This document shows positions 16,535-25,514 of a stretch of 64,000 nucleotides of DNA, in pieces. The notes below the pieces were generated by a model. The model was not told the origin of the DNA. It saw only the letters and a program-made list of their open reading frames with translations, and made no database searches. The position numbers were made by a program, and so were the translations under genes. The DNA is from Methanofollis aquaemaris (lineage in GTDB: Archaea; Halobacteriota; Methanomicrobia; Methanomicrobiales; Methanofollaceae): the NCBI RefSeq assembly GCF_017357525.1, contig NZ_CP036172.1:2516561-2580560 (forward strand), given 5' to 3'. Numbering within the stretch: the stretch's first letter is position 1; every line of letters begins with the position of its first letter.

Positions 16535-17995
16535 GTGGCCAGAGAACCTATCCTATACACAACCCATTTCCTGGTCGATATTGTGAAACAACCCTTTCAT
16601 CTCAACGATCCTCGATACCATCTCGCCGCCCTCTTCGTTCTCTGCATCACCGTGGCCGCCACGATGTTCACCGAGGCAATGATCACCCCGGCCCTCCCGG
16701 TCATTCAGGAAGAGTTCGGGGTATCGAGTGTCTGGACCTCGTGGGTGCTGATGATCGTCCTCCTCGTCGGGGCGATCGTCACCCCGATCATCGGCAAGTG
16801 CGGCGACCTCTACGGGAAGAAGCGGATGATGCTCCTCTGCATCGGGGTCTACCTCGTCGGCGTCTTTGCGAGCGGATGGGCTCCCGACATCTGGTCGCTC
16901 ATCTTTTTCCGGGCGCTCCAGGGTGCAGGCCTGGGACTGTTCCCCCTCGGCTACGCCCTGATCAGGGAGCAGTTCCCCGAAGAGAAGGTGCCGATCGCGA
17001 TCGGGACCATCGCCGCGATGTTTGGCGCAGGGGCCTTTGTCGGGATGTTCGTCGGTTCCTGGATCATCGAGCATGTCGGATGGCGGATGACCTTCCATGT
17101 GATCACGCCGGTGGTGGTGCTCCTCCTCCTGGCGATGGCGATCATCATCGTCCCCTCTCCACCGGCCCGAAAGGCCGCGATCGACCGGAAAGGTCTGGTC
17201 GTCATGACCCTCGGCCTCCTCACCCTGGTTATCGCCCTCACTCTGGGCGGGCAGGTCGGGTGGGCCTCGCCCGAGGTGCTCCTCTGCGCTGTCCTGACCA
17301 TCCTCTTCGCCGTCGTCTTCGTGCGGATCGAGAAAGAGGCCCCCGACCCGATGGTCGACCTCGGCATGATCAAAAACCCACCGGTGCTCATCGCAATGGC
17401 GATCGGGTTCTTTGTCTGCATGATCTCGTTCATCATCATTCAGACGCTCCCCTACCTCATCGAGAGCCCGACGGGCCTTGGGCTCTCCAGGCTGACGGTG
17501 GGGCTCGTGATGATGCCGGGTGCGATCGCCGACATGATCTGCGGTCCGCTCACCGGGGTGCTGATCAGGCGGCGGGGCGTGCGGACCGCCATGCTCATCG
17601 GAACCTCGGTCGTGGCGGCGGGAGCGGTCTGTTACCTCTTCCTCCCCCTCTCGGTCGCCTCGCTCGTCGTCGCCGGTCTGGTCTACAATGCCGGGATGTC
17701 GGTCGCCCTCACCAGCAACACCATCATCGTCGTCGATTCGGTGCGGCCCGAGGAGACCGGGGTCGGGACCGCGGTCTACCACACCGTCCAGAACCTCGGC
17801 GGGATGATCGGCCCGGTCATCGCCGGGATCTTCCTCACCCTCCACACCACGGCGGTGCCTGGGTGGAGCGTCGAAGTACCGACGCAGGATGCCTTCCTCG
17901 GGATCTTCGTCACGGTCATCTGCATCGCAGCGGTCGTCCTCCTCATCGGCGGGCGGCTGCGGGATCCCGGGCGCGACGGCGCCGGCCGCCGTTGA
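16535..17995 (+). CDS. MFS multidrug-type exporter, 14-helix class
   Basis: A 486-residue polytopic membrane protein of the DHA2 (EmrB/QacA-like) group of the major facilitator superfamily. Helix 1 contains FTEAMITPALPVIQEEFG; the intracellular loop GKCGDLYGKKRMM corresponds to motif A; later VGWRMTFHVITPVVVL fits motif C-like antiporter helices. Proton-driven export of drugs or metabolites is the usual role. Start GTG at 16535 follows the reading frame; an internal GTG is possible because the first 30 residues are not typical. The end lies 47 bases before the photolyase gene on the same strand. Confidence 0.92.
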   Translation: MAREPILYTTHFLVDIVKQPFHLNDPRYHLAALFVLCITVAATMFTEAMITPALPVIQEEFGVSSVWTSWVLMIVLLVGAIVTPIIGKCGDLYGKKRMMLLCIGVYLVGVFASGWAPDIWSLIFFRALQGAGLGLFPLGYALIREQFPEEKVPIAIGTIAAMFGAGAFVGMFVGSWIIEHVGWRMTFHVITPVVVLLLLAMAIIIVPSPPARKAAIDRKGLVVMTLGLLTLVIALTLGGQVGWASPEVLLCAVLTILFAVVFVRIEKEAPDPMVDLGMIKNPPVLIAMAIGFFVCMISFIIIQTLPYLIESPTGLGLSRLTVGLVMMPGAIADMICGPLTGVLIRRRGVRTAMLIGTSVVAAGAVCYLFLPLSVASLVVAGLVYNAGMSVALTSNTIIVVDSVRPEETGVGTAVYHTVQNLGGMIGPVIAGIFLTLHTTAVPGWSVEVPTQDAFLGIFVTVICIAAVVLLIGGRLRDPGRDGAGRR

Positions 17996-18042
17996 AGGCC
18001 CGCGGCCGTCTCTTTTATCACCTCGCCCCGCCATCCCCCGGC

Positions 18043-19374
18043 ATGCTCAGGAGGCTCAACCGTCACCCCCCGGCAGAAGGCGAGCACGTGCTGTACCGGA
18101 TGCAGGCCTCGCAGCGGGCCGAGGGGAACCCGGCCCTCGAGTACGCGGTTGCGGAGGCAAACCGCCGTGCCCTCCCTCTGCTCGTCTGCTTCTGCCTGGA
18201 CCCGCGGGGCGAAGGGCGGCAGGCCCGGCATCTCGGATTCATGCTCGAAGGGCTTGCCGAAACCGGGGCACATCTGGCCGACCGGGGGATCGCCTTCCTG
18301 GTCGGGGCCGGGCCGCCGCACGAGGTGGTGGCCGCCCTCGGGGAAGAGGCGGCGCTGGTGGTCGCCGACCGCGGCTACCTGCACGGACAGGCGGAGGACC
18401 GCGCCCTCCTTGCCGAACGACTCGCCGTGCCGCTCGTCGAGGTGGAGGGGGAGGTCGTGGTGCCGGTGGAGACGGCCTCGCAGAAGGAGGAGTGGTCGGC
18501 GGCGACCTTCAGGCGCCGGATCGCCAGGCACCTCGAACCCTTCCCGGCCCCTCAGGCACAGCGGGCGGTCCGGGTGCGGTCGGCAGACGATGGGAACCAC
18601 GAGACTCTCAGGCTCGACCGTCCCGACGCCCTCCTCAGAACGCTCGGGGCCGCGGAGGACGCCGGGCCTGCGGCATTCACCGGGGGACTCACCGAGGCCC
18701 GCCGTCTTCTCGACCGGTTCGTCCGCGAGCGGCTCGGGCGGTACGCAAACGAACGCAACGACCCGAACGCCGACGTCCTCTCCTGCATGAGCCCGTACCT
18801 GCACTTCGGGCAGATCTCCCCCCTCGAAGTCGCCCGCCGGGTCAGGGCGGTCGGGGGCACAGACGCCGCCGCGTACCTCGAAGAACTGGTCGTCCGTCGC
18901 GAACTCTCGATGAACTTCGTCCGCTACAACCCCGCGTACGCCTCCCCCGACTGCCTCCCCGCATGGGCGGCGACGACTCTTGCCGACCACGCCGGCGACC
19001 CGCGGGAGTACGAATACGCCCTCGCCGACCTGGAGGCGGCAGCGACCCACGACCCGTACTGGAACGCCGCCCAGCGCGAACTCCTCGGCACCGGGAAGAT
19101 GCACGGCTACATGCGGATGTACTGGGGCAAAAAAGTGCTCGAATGGTCTTCGACCCCGGAAGAAGCATACCACGCCCTCCTCACCCTCAACAACCGCTAC
19201 GAACTGGACGGCCGGGACCCGAACGGGTATGCCGGGGTGGCCTGGTGCTTCGGGAAGCACGACCGGGCCTGGAAGGAGCGGCCGGTCTTCGGGAAAGTGC
19301 GGTACATGAACGCCCGGGGGCTGAGGCGAAAGTTCGACGCCGACCGATATGCGGCGCGGTTCGGCGAAGAGTAG
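18043..19374 (+). CDS. phr: Class II CPD photolyase
   Basis: 443 residues. The FAD/light-dependent enzyme splits cyclobutane pyrimidine dimers. The N-terminal alpha/beta domain begins LRRLNRHPPAEGEHVLYRMQ; the C-terminal helical FAD domain carries the class II signatures DVLSCMSPYLHFGQISP, ELSMNFVRYNPAY, DPYWNAAQRELLGTGKMHGY and MYWGKKVLEWS, and ends NGYAGVAWCFGKHDRAW. ATG at 18043 starts with the conserved class II sequence. It follows the MFS gene by 47 bases. A photolyase in a strict anaerobe implies at least occasional light exposure. Confidence 0.95.
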   Translation: MLRRLNRHPPAEGEHVLYRMQASQRAEGNPALEYAVAEANRRALPLLVCFCLDPRGEGRQARHLGFMLEGLAETGAHLADRGIAFLVGAGPPHEVVAALGEEAALVVADRGYLHGQAEDRALLAERLAVPLVEVEGEVVVPVETASQKEEWSAATFRRRIARHLEPFPAPQAQRAVRVRSADDGNHETLRLDRPDALLRTLGAAEDAGPAAFTGGLTEARRLLDRFVRERLGRYANERNDPNADVLSCMSPYLHFGQISPLEVARRVRAVGGTDAAAYLEELVVRRELSMNFVRYNPAYASPDCLPAWAATTLADHAGDPREYEYALADLEAAATHDPYWNAAQRELLGTGKMHGYMRMYWGKKVLEWSSTPEEAYHALLTLNNRYELDGRDPNGYAGVAWCFGKHDRAWKERPVFGKVRYMNARGLRRKFDADRYAARFGEE

Positions 19375-19391
19375 GAGGGAGGTCGTCCCCC

Positions 19392-19847
19392 CTACCAGAC
19401 CTCCGGGAAGGCCACCTCGGTGTACAGGTCCTCAAGCCGCGCCTTGTGCCCGAGTTCCATTCTGGCCAGTTCCTCGAAGATCTTTCGCTGGTCAGGATCG
19501 GTGCTCAGTTCGGCGAACTGCCGGTACATCTCCACGGCGTCTTCCTCCCGTTTGATGGCCAGTTTGATCCCGTCCACCGGCTTCATCTCGGGCGTCGGTG
19601 CCGGCCGGTCGAAGGTCTCTGAGACCTTGTAGTCCTTCGATTCGTCGAAGTGGAGTTCCATCGGCCTCGCCGCCAGGAAGTTCTCCAGGAGTTTGCGGTG
19701 CTGCCTCTCTTCGGAAGCGAGTTCCCGGAAGAGCGTCTGGAGGGCGGGATCGTTCACCCGGTCCCTGATCTCCTCGTAGAAGACATAGGCCTCCACCTCT
19801 TTGTCGATGGCACTCGCAATGATCTGTCGATAATCCTCGGTCCTCAT
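19392..19847 (-). CDS. Ferritin-like (rubrerythrin-type) diiron protein
   Basis: 151 residues forming a four-helix bundle with two metal-binding repeats: EVEAYVFYEEI and SEERQHRKLL in the first half, REEDAVEMYRQF and RMELGHKARLE in the second. The paired glutamates and ExxH motifs are those of rubrerythrins; the C-terminal rubredoxin domain is missing, so it is the short erythrin type. Probable role is peroxide or oxygen detoxification. Convergent with the photolyase gene, divergent from the MutY-like gene. Confidence 0.9.
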   Translation of the reverse strand: MRTEDYRQIIASAIDKEVEAYVFYEEIRDRVNDPALQTLFRELASEERQHRKLLENFLAARPMELHFDESKDYKVSETFDRPAPTPEMKPVDGIKLAIKREEDAVEMYRQFAELSTDPDQRKIFEELARMELGHKARLEDLYTEVAFPEVW

Positions 19848-19955
19848 ACCTGTCCCCCTCTGCGGGAGAGAGGGCCGGTCTCGATATATATAGGTATCCG
19901 CGAGGCGGGGGGTGCAACCTCAACCTTTTTTGTGTCTTATCCCCTGATCCTATCG

Positions 19956-20852
19956 GTGTCTGGCAGCGAGACGACCTCTGTCGACGAGCACGCCCGGTTG
20001 ATCCGGGCGTTTGAAGGGGCCCTGCGAGAGGAGGGGCCCGGAGTTGAGGCATGTGCACGGTTCAGGCAGGTGATCTGCCACTATTTCCATCATCATGCCC
20101 GGCAGATGCCGTGGCGGGAGACCGACGACCCATATCGCATCTTCGTCTCCGAGGTGATGCTCCAGCAGACGCAGGTGGAGCGGGTGCGGAAGAAATATTC
20201 TGAGTTCATCGAGCGCTTCCCCGATTTCGCCGCCCTCGCCGCGGCCGAACAGCGCGAGGTGCTGGAGGCGTGGCAGGGGCTCGGGTACAACCGGCGGGCG
20301 CTCGCCCTCAGGCAGGCGGCGCAGATGATCGTGCGGGACTTCGACGGGACGGTGCCCGCCGACCCCGCCGTCCTCGAGACCCTGCCCGGCATCGGTCGGG
20401 CGACGGCCTCCTCCATCGCCGCCTTCGTCCACAACCGCCCGACGGTATTCATCGAGACCAATGTCCGCCGGGTCTTCATCCACTTCTTCTTCAGGGACCG
20501 CGAGGATGTGCGGGACGCCGAGATCCTCCCGCTCGTCGAGATGACCCTGGACCCGGCGCACCCGCGGGAGTTTTACTGGGCGGTGATGGACTACGGCACC
20601 ATGCTCAAGAAACGGTACCCAAACCCGAACCGCCGGAGTGCGTCGTACAGCAAACAGTCTGCCTTCGAGGGTTCTGACCGGCAGGTGCGGGGCAGGATGC
20701 TGAAGGCCCTCCTCGACCACGGGACGCTCACGACGGAGCGTCTGCTCTCGGAAGGGGGGGTCGTCGACGAGAAAAGAGGGACGCGGATCCTCAAAAAACT
20801 CCTGGCCGAGGGGTTTGTGGCCGAGGAGGAGGGGGAGTACCGGATCCCTTAG
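19956..20852 (+). CDS. MutY-like DNA glycosylase without iron-sulfur cluster
   Basis: About 298 residues of the HhH-GPD superfamily. Seen are MLQQTQVERVRKKYSEF, LGYNRRALALRQAA and the helix-hairpin-helix LPGIGRATASSIAAF. Two unusual points: the catalytic Asp that follows this motif in MutY/EndoIII is replaced by Glu in FIETNVRRV, and the four cysteines of the 4Fe-4S loop are absent after MDYGTMLKKRYPNPN. Related archaeal proteins share these features, so this is likely a distinct subfamily for mispaired or damaged bases. Start GTG at 19956 is the most plausible; the extended frame upstream lacks coding character. The stop overlaps the end of the convergent propeller gene. Confidence 0.82.
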   Translation: MSGSETTSVDEHARLIRAFEGALREEGPGVEACARFRQVICHYFHHHARQMPWRETDDPYRIFVSEVMLQQTQVERVRKKYSEFIERFPDFAALAAAEQREVLEAWQGLGYNRRALALRQAAQMIVRDFDGTVPADPAVLETLPGIGRATASSIAAFVHNRPTVFIETNVRRVFIHFFFRDREDVRDAEILPLVEMTLDPAHPREFYWAVMDYGTMLKKRYPNPNRRSASYSKQSAFEGSDRQVRGRMLKALLDHGTLTTERLLSEGGVVDEKRGTRILKKLLAEGFVAEEEGEYRIP

Positions 20853-22249
20853 GCGTCCGGCGGGATGGCGAGGGTGGGGATGGCCGGGAAGGCCCCCATC
20901 GGGGCGGCGTCCCCGGTCACGGCGACGATCCCGTACGCGGTGAGCGGGTACGGCGACTTCCCCTCGAAGATAAGGCGGTCGTCGGGGTCGTAGCCGACGA
21001 ACCTGGTGGGTACGACCTCGGCATCCGTCGTCGCCTCACCGTTCTCGTCAGGGAGGCAGGCGGCGATCTTCACCCGGTCCGGCCCGCCGTGGGCGGCGAC
21101 CCAGGCGGCGTCCACGGTCATCCTCACCGTGACCTTTGCGTCGGCGTCGGCGGTGCGGCGAAGCACGTCGGCGACCGAGGCGCCGTCCGAGGGGCCGGCG
21201 ATCTCAGGCTCGGTCTCCGTTCCGCTGAGGACAAAGGAATCGGCAAGATACTCGCTCCCGTTCTCCTCTCCCTCCGGGCCGGAGAAGGACGGCGTGGCCA
21301 CCGCACCCCGGTTCTCGCCGGCATTAATCATCTCTCCTTCGAGGGCCACGAGTCTGTTGTCGTTCCCGCCGGTGCCGAAGACGATCATGCCGGCGTCAGG
21401 TGTCATGGAGAGACTGAAGACGGTGGTCCCGGCGTCGTAGGTCCAGAGTTCCTCGCCGTCACGGTCCAGGAGGGTGACTGTGTGCCCTGAGGCCACGGCG
21501 ACGCGTTCGCCGTCTCTGGCGACCGCCACCCCGAAGATGCGCTCGCCAGGATCATATTTCCAGAGGAGGGTGCCGTCCCGGTCGAAGAAGTAGACGAGGC
21601 GGTCCATCGAGCCTGCGGCGACGTACCCGCCGTCAGGGGAGAGGGCGACGTTCCCGACCGTCTCGCCGGTCCGGTAACTCCAGAGGAGGGTGCCCTGGTC
21701 GGCGAAGAAGGAGACATTGTCGTCCTTGCTGCCCGCGACGAGGTACCGGCCGTCCCTGGAGAGGGCGAGGCTTGCGGCGTCGTCCCCGAGGGTACCCATC
21801 CACTCGGCAAACCCGTTGACCGAGTAGACGCCGAAGACCTGGTTGTCGAAGCCTGCGGCGACGTGTTTGCCGTCAGGGGAGATGGCCGCACTGTAGGCGA
21901 AGTAGCCGTCGTCCTCGATCTGTGCCGTCACCTCTCCGTTCCGGTCGACGACCCTGACCTTGTCCGAGGCCCCGGCGACGTACCTGCCGTCTTCGGTTAT
22001 GGATACCTGGAAGACCGGCGAACCGGTCGGCAATTCCCAGACCTGGTTGCCCTCGCCGTCGAAGAGGCGCATCGCTCCGTTGGTGTCGGTCCCGGCGGCG
22101 ACGTAGGCGCCGTTCGGCGATACTGTTGTCGAAAGGACTTTGCTCCCGAGGGAGACGTCCCAGAGGGGAACGGGTTTCTCGTCGGCCGCGACACCCCAGG
22201 GGACGAGGAGGAGTGTCAGGCAGAGCGCGATGTGCAGAAATGATCGCAC
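20849..22249 (-). CDS. Secreted WD40/PQQ-like beta-propeller protein
   Basis: About 466 residues. A signal peptide (RSFLHIALCLTLLLVPWGVAAD) leads into seven or so blades, each about 40 residues with the alternating pattern VALSPDGGYVAAGSMDRLVYFFDRDG and LLWKYD. After the propeller a linker and a beta-rich C-terminal domain follow; there is no clear membrane anchor. A very similar propeller lies at 55426-57105. Such proteins often act at the archaeal surface as sensors or adhesion scaffolds. The GTG at 22249 is favoured over a GTG at 22270, since it gives a compact signal peptide. Confidence 0.85.
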   Translation of the reverse strand: MRSFLHIALCLTLLLVPWGVAADEKPVPLWDVSLGSKVLSTTVSPNGAYVAAGTDTNGAMRLFDGEGNQVWELPTGSPVFQVSITEDGRYVAGASDKVRVVDRNGEVTAQIEDDGYFAYSAAISPDGKHVAAGFDNQVFGVYSVNGFAEWMGTLGDDAASLALSRDGRYLVAGSKDDNVSFFADQGTLLWSYRTGETVGNVALSPDGGYVAAGSMDRLVYFFDRDGTLLWKYDPGERIFGVAVARDGERVAVASGHTVTLLDRDGEELWTYDAGTTVFSLSMTPDAGMIVFGTGGNDNRLVALEGEMINAGENRGAVATPSFSGPEGEENGSEYLADSFVLSGTETEPEIAGPSDGASVADVLRRTADADAKVTVRMTVDAAWVAAHGGPDRVKIAACLPDENGEATTDAEVVPTRFVGYDPDDRLIFEGKSPYPLTAYGIVAVTGDAAPMGAFPAIPTLAIPPDA

Positions 22250-22714
22250 CTTATCGCCCCCGGCCCGCACCCGGATAGATTGTCCATGCTGCCATCATTT
22301 TCACAGCTCTCGCCTCTGCGGGTATAATCATTCCTATTGATACAACCGGAATTATGACTGATTTTCCCGGATTGGAGAGGTCGCCGGGGGAGAGAGGAGG
22401 GGCCGGGCCGGGCATTGCTCATGGGTTCTCCGGGATGCGCCCGGCTTTCCATGGGGGGGAGAGGAATGGTTTGTTTCTGTTCTGGGTCTCGTTTCCGGCC
22501 GGCCCACCTGCCCCCGCGCCGGAGTTCTCTCTCCTGGTGAGGCGTCGGGTCGGGGAGGCGTTGAAGGAACGACGCCGGTCGGCACCTCCTTGCGCGTCCG
22601 TCGCACCGTTGATGTCGACCAAAACCCGTTGATACGGGCGCGGAACCGTCGGGCCCGAACGACCCGGGAAAGTCTTATCCGTCGCGCGCTCCAGGTAGGG
22701 ACAGGGGGGTGACC
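22250..22714. other. Intergenic stretch without a recognisable gene
   Basis: 465 bases between the divergent propeller and DUF427 genes. A short AT-rich part (22325-22365) probably holds the propeller promoter. The remaining GC-rich part has reading frames but no start signals or family likeness. Confidence 0.35.
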
Positions 22715-22999
22715 ATGGCGAAGGCCGAATGGAAAGGAAAAGTGCTCGCGGAGAGCGACCAGGTCAGGATGGTCGAGGGCAATGTCTATTTTCCACCAGG
22801 GTCTGTCCGTTTCGAGTACCTGAAGGAGTCGCCGACGAAGACGACCTGCACCTGGAAGGGCGAGGCCCATTATTATACGGTCGTGGTGGAAGGCGAGGAG
22901 AACAAGGACGCCGCCTGGTATTATCCTGATCCGAAACCTGCAGCCGAGCAGATCCGCGAATATGTCTCGTTCTGGAGGGGGGTGAAGATAATTGACTGA
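22715..22999 (+). CDS. DUF427 domain protein
   Basis: A 94-residue protein with the DUF427 pattern: NVYFPPGSVRFEYLKES, then TTCTWKGEAHYYTVVV and DAAWYYPDPKPAAEQI. The family is a small beta-barrel fold with a conserved tryptophan/lysine-glycine motif; its biochemical role is not established. ATG at 22715 lies five bases after a run of G (GGGGGTGA region); a GTG at 22709 is an alternative. It overlaps the earliest possible frame of the following flavoprotein, suggesting an operon. Confidence 0.88.
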   Translation: MAKAEWKGKVLAESDQVRMVEGNVYFPPGSVRFEYLKESPTKTTCTWKGEAHYYTVVVEGEENKDAAWYYPDPKPAAEQIREYVSFWRGVKIID

Positions 23000-23057
23000 A
23001 AATGCGAATGAAAATCTATTTACCGGGGTGCAAGAGAAACGCAATGAGGAAGCACCC

Positions 23058-23534
23058 ATGGAGATTGTAAAGATCCCGAAGATGGAGAAGAAGGAGTACG
23101 ACGCCCTCATCACCGATGGATATGTGGCTCGCATCGCCTTCCAGGGCAACAAGTACCCGTACATCGCCCCGTTCCTGTATGTCTTCGACGGGACGTTTCT
23201 GTACTTCCTCTCCACGAAGTACGGGCGCAAAAACGACCTCTTCAGAAAGAGCCCCTATGTCTCGGTGGAGATCGAGAAGTATACCGTGGACCTCTCGTGC
23301 TACACCTTCGTGACGATGCAGGGCTACCTGGTCCAGGAGGAGGACGCGATCCAGAAGAAGATCGTGCGCAAGATGTTCGTGGAGATGATCGAGGAGCGCG
23401 CCCTCTCGCCCAACATCCTCGCGGCCCTCGGCCACAAACCCGGCGAACCGATCGAGGCGATCGCCTCGGAGGAGCGCTCGAACATCTGGAAGTTGACCGG
23501 CGTCGTCGATATCGTGGCGTTGAAAAATCTTTGA
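23058..23534 (+). CDS. Pyridoxamine 5'-phosphate oxidase-like flavin-binding protein
   Basis: 158 residues of the split-barrel FMN-binding fold: a first strand region DALITDGYVARIAFQGNKYP, then FDGTFLYFLSTKYGRKNDLF and VEIEKYTVDLSCYTFVTMQG. Family members bind FMN, F420 or haem and reduce small substrates. Start ATG at 23058 is preferred because GAGGA lies nine bases upstream; an earlier TTG at 22992 would overlap the DUF427 gene. Followed at once by an eight-T terminator. Confidence 0.88.
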   Translation: MEIVKIPKMEKKEYDALITDGYVARIAFQGNKYPYIAPFLYVFDGTFLYFLSTKYGRKNDLFRKSPYVSVEIEKYTVDLSCYTFVTMQGYLVQEEDAIQKKIVRKMFVEMIEERALSPNILAALGHKPGEPIEAIASEERSNIWKLTGVVDIVALKNL

Positions 23535-23536
23535 AC

Positions 23537-23544
23537 TTTTTTTT
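23537..23544 (+). terminator. Poly-T terminator after the flavoprotein gene
   Basis: Eight consecutive T three bases after the stop codon at 23532-23534. A shorter version (six T at 25520-25525) lies at the matching position of the second duplicated segment. Confidence 0.75.
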
Positions 23545-23903
23545 GGTGGACATCGGTTGGGGGAGGCGGATGGCCCTCGCCGGTTCCATCGCTAGCCGGC
23601 GACGCGCACGGCTCCCATTCGAGATACATGTCGCCGATTTTCTTGATTGGGTGTGAAAATCTTGTATTACAATGAATATCCCTATGAAATCATCCTGATC
23701 TGTTTCAGGCTGCTATTATGCTGAGGATTTTCTAGCGAAGATGATTCCGTCAGATTTCCTGGCCCGGTTTTTCTGATATCTATCACTGAATCTCAGGACA
23801 ATTAAATGATTGTACCAGAAATTATAAATGAATTATAATTTTATTCATCATTTGGGACGTCGGATTCGGCGCCCTGATGGAAGCCGGTATGAGATGCAAG
23901 TGC

Positions 23904-23930
23904 CGGTCTCCAGGCATCGCTCTGGAAACC
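23904..23930 (+). ncRNA. Hairpin element A, candidate structured 5' leader
   Basis: The sequence folds as CGGT-C-TCCAG, an eight-base loop, and CTGGA-A-ACCG, i.e. two helices separated by a mismatch. The matching element in copy B (25894-25922) keeps the fold: an A-U pair of the inner helix is replaced by G-C, and a bulge is added. It lies about 75 bases before the ribosome site and ATG at 24006, so it would be in the leader of that transcript. Riboswitch, protein-binding leader or independent RNA are all possible; no known family was recognised. Confidence 0.45.
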
Positions 23931-24005
23931 GATCACTAACCGATCTGGATTCAGGTATGAATCTCATGTTTCCAGAAAAGAACATCCAAAAGGAGGTATA
24001 AAATT

Positions 24006-24138
24006 ATGAAAAAAAAATCGATTTGGGGCCTTATTCCTGAGTTTGCTGTTAATTAATGATGGATGGACAACAGGAACACCTCGTTGCATTGCCTTTGGGA
24101 ATTGGGAGGATGATTATGTGGTCTATGTCCGCACCTGA
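24006..24138 (+). pseudogene. Small secreted-protein gene with a one-base frameshift
   Basis: A perfect AGGAGGT ribosome site eight bases upstream precedes ATG at 24006, followed by nine A. In this frame the product stops after 16 residues. If the A-run had eight bases, the frame would read MKKNRFGALFLSLLLINDG, a good signal peptide, and go on through TPRCIAFGNWEDDYVVYVRT to a TGA at 24136-24138, 43 residues in all. Either the gene is broken by a slip in the homopolymer or the sequence has an error there. Its role is unknown. Confidence 0.5.
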
Positions 24139-24208
24139 AAATACTCTCAATATATATTTTTGTAATTATTGTATCAACATCAATGGTTCATGAGGGAGAA
24201 ACTAGATC

Positions 24209-25357
24209 ATGTACTCACTCCTCAACGCATTCCTCTTTGCAGTCGAGACCGGGCAGTTTCAGGTTCCGGGCCCCTATCTCTTTGACCTCGGGATGCCAGA
24301 GATCTCACTCCTGTATCTTTTCAGCGCTCTTCTCGTCCTCGGTCTCTTCGTCCTGGTATCACGGTTGAGATCACCCCATCTGCAGGCATCGGTCTTCATC
24401 GTCCTGGGGCTCTCGCTCGCTCTTCTCTCCTATGGGATACAGAAATACATGCAGATCTATTTCCCCGACCTTTTCATCCTCGGCCTCTCAGACTGGAACT
24501 GGTATGATCTCAGGAACCGATCCGCAGCACTCTGCCGGTTTGCGAGTCTCCTGGTCTCAACTCTGGTACCGGCAGTCTATCTCATGCCGCGTCTTGAACT
24601 CGGTTCACGGTGGCGGTGTCTCTCCCTCTATGGAGTGATCGTGACGACCCCCATCATCTATGCCAACTATGTGCTTTATGTGACCATGACGCCGGGCAGC
24701 GGCATCGATCTTCCTGCCTGGGTGCCCGCCGTGAACCCCTTCGTCAGCGCGGTCGCTATCGCAGCGATACTCTTTGGCTTTCTGGTGGTCTTCAGGGAGA
24801 TCCAGAAACAGGCGCCCTCGCCGACCCTCTGTGTCATCGGTCTGAGTGTACTGGCACTCCTGGCTTTGATCCTCACCTTTCAGACGGCGGTGGCATTGTG
24901 CGCCGTGCTCATGCTCATCGCGTTGCAGAAGACGGAGGTGCGGGCCGACACCGGACCTGTCTCGGTGGCCCTCATCATGGGTGCGGTTCTCATGGCGCTG
25001 GTCGGTTCATGGCTGGGATCGATGGGGCCTGATGTCGGGAGGTTTGCACCGGTATGGCTCTTTCCCATTCTTGCCATGGCCTTCGCGACACTTGCACCGG
25101 TGCTGTTCTTTCTTCCCCGGGTTTCTGAGACCCGGCGGGTTCTCAGCGTCTTCCTGATCTCATTTGCGGCAGGATTAGTGGTGGGGCTTCTCGGGATGCT
25201 CACAGGAGATGCCGGGGTGCTGGTGCAGCCCGACATCCTGCCCCAATCAGCGGTTCAGATCTTCGTCAACCTCGGTCTCGGTGTCGTGATCCCGGCGCTC
25301 CTCATGACCGGGTATCTATCGGTCAGGGGAGAGCCTCCGATCCTCCCGCGAGGATAG
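24209..25357 (+). CDS. Polytopic membrane protein of unknown function
   Basis: 382 residues with about eleven hydrophobic helices and short loops (e.g. ISLLYLFSALLVLGLFVLVS, AVAIAAILFGFLVVF, LGLGVVIPALLMTGYLSV). The first 30 residues are amphipathic. No transporter or enzyme signature was recognised. The gene lies between two copies of a duplicated non-coding segment, and a corrupted copy of its 5' end follows at 25985-26095, so the whole unit was once tandemly duplicated. ATG at 24209 has a GAGGGAG-like sequence about ten bases upstream. Confidence 0.8.
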   Translation: MYSLLNAFLFAVETGQFQVPGPYLFDLGMPEISLLYLFSALLVLGLFVLVSRLRSPHLQASVFIVLGLSLALLSYGIQKYMQIYFPDLFILGLSDWNWYDLRNRSAALCRFASLLVSTLVPAVYLMPRLELGSRWRCLSLYGVIVTTPIIYANYVLYVTMTPGSGIDLPAWVPAVNPFVSAVAIAAILFGFLVVFREIQKQAPSPTLCVIGLSVLALLALILTFQTAVALCAVLMLIALQKTEVRADTGPVSVALIMGAVLMALVGSWLGSMGPDVGRFAPVWLFPILAMAFATLAPVLFFLPRVSETRRVLSVFLISFAAGLVVGLLGMLTGDAGVLVQPDILPQSAVQIFVNLGLGVVIPALLMTGYLSVRGEPPILPRG

Positions 25358-25514
25358 GCGATGGCCAGCATTTCTCTCTTCAGGATCATTGGTGATGTCT
25401 TCCCGGCCCTATCTTCATCCCGGGGGTCTGGGGACAGGGCTTCAGGCGCGAGCATGGTGGAAAGTGAATGAATATACTCGGACCAAGAAAAGGTGAGGTT
25501 TTCTACAGAGCCTC

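Larger units (their letters stand above)
23531..24020 (+). repeat. Diverged duplication, copy A (upstream of the membrane protein gene)
   Basis: This non-coding region matches 25515-25999 in order over its length: a T-tract; a block with GACGCGCA(C/T)GGCT at 23601/25592; a 30-base block at 23801-23830 that equals 25791-25820 except for two bases; a block of 23 identical bases at 23889-23911/25879-25901; and the ATTATGAA start region. Intervening parts have diverged or changed length. It holds the terminator of the preceding gene, an AT-rich promoter area and a hairpin element. Confidence 0.85.

Noticed and set aside
16553-18034. Long minus-strand frame opposite the MFS exporter
   Set aside because: Low-complexity D/R/E/H composition typical of a shadow frame; the plus strand shows membrane helices and MFS motifs.
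23871-23950. Possible C/D box guide RNA in the duplicated element
   Set aside because: The C-like box (TGATGG/CGATGG) is not the needed TGATGA and changes between the copies; the hairpin explanation fits better.
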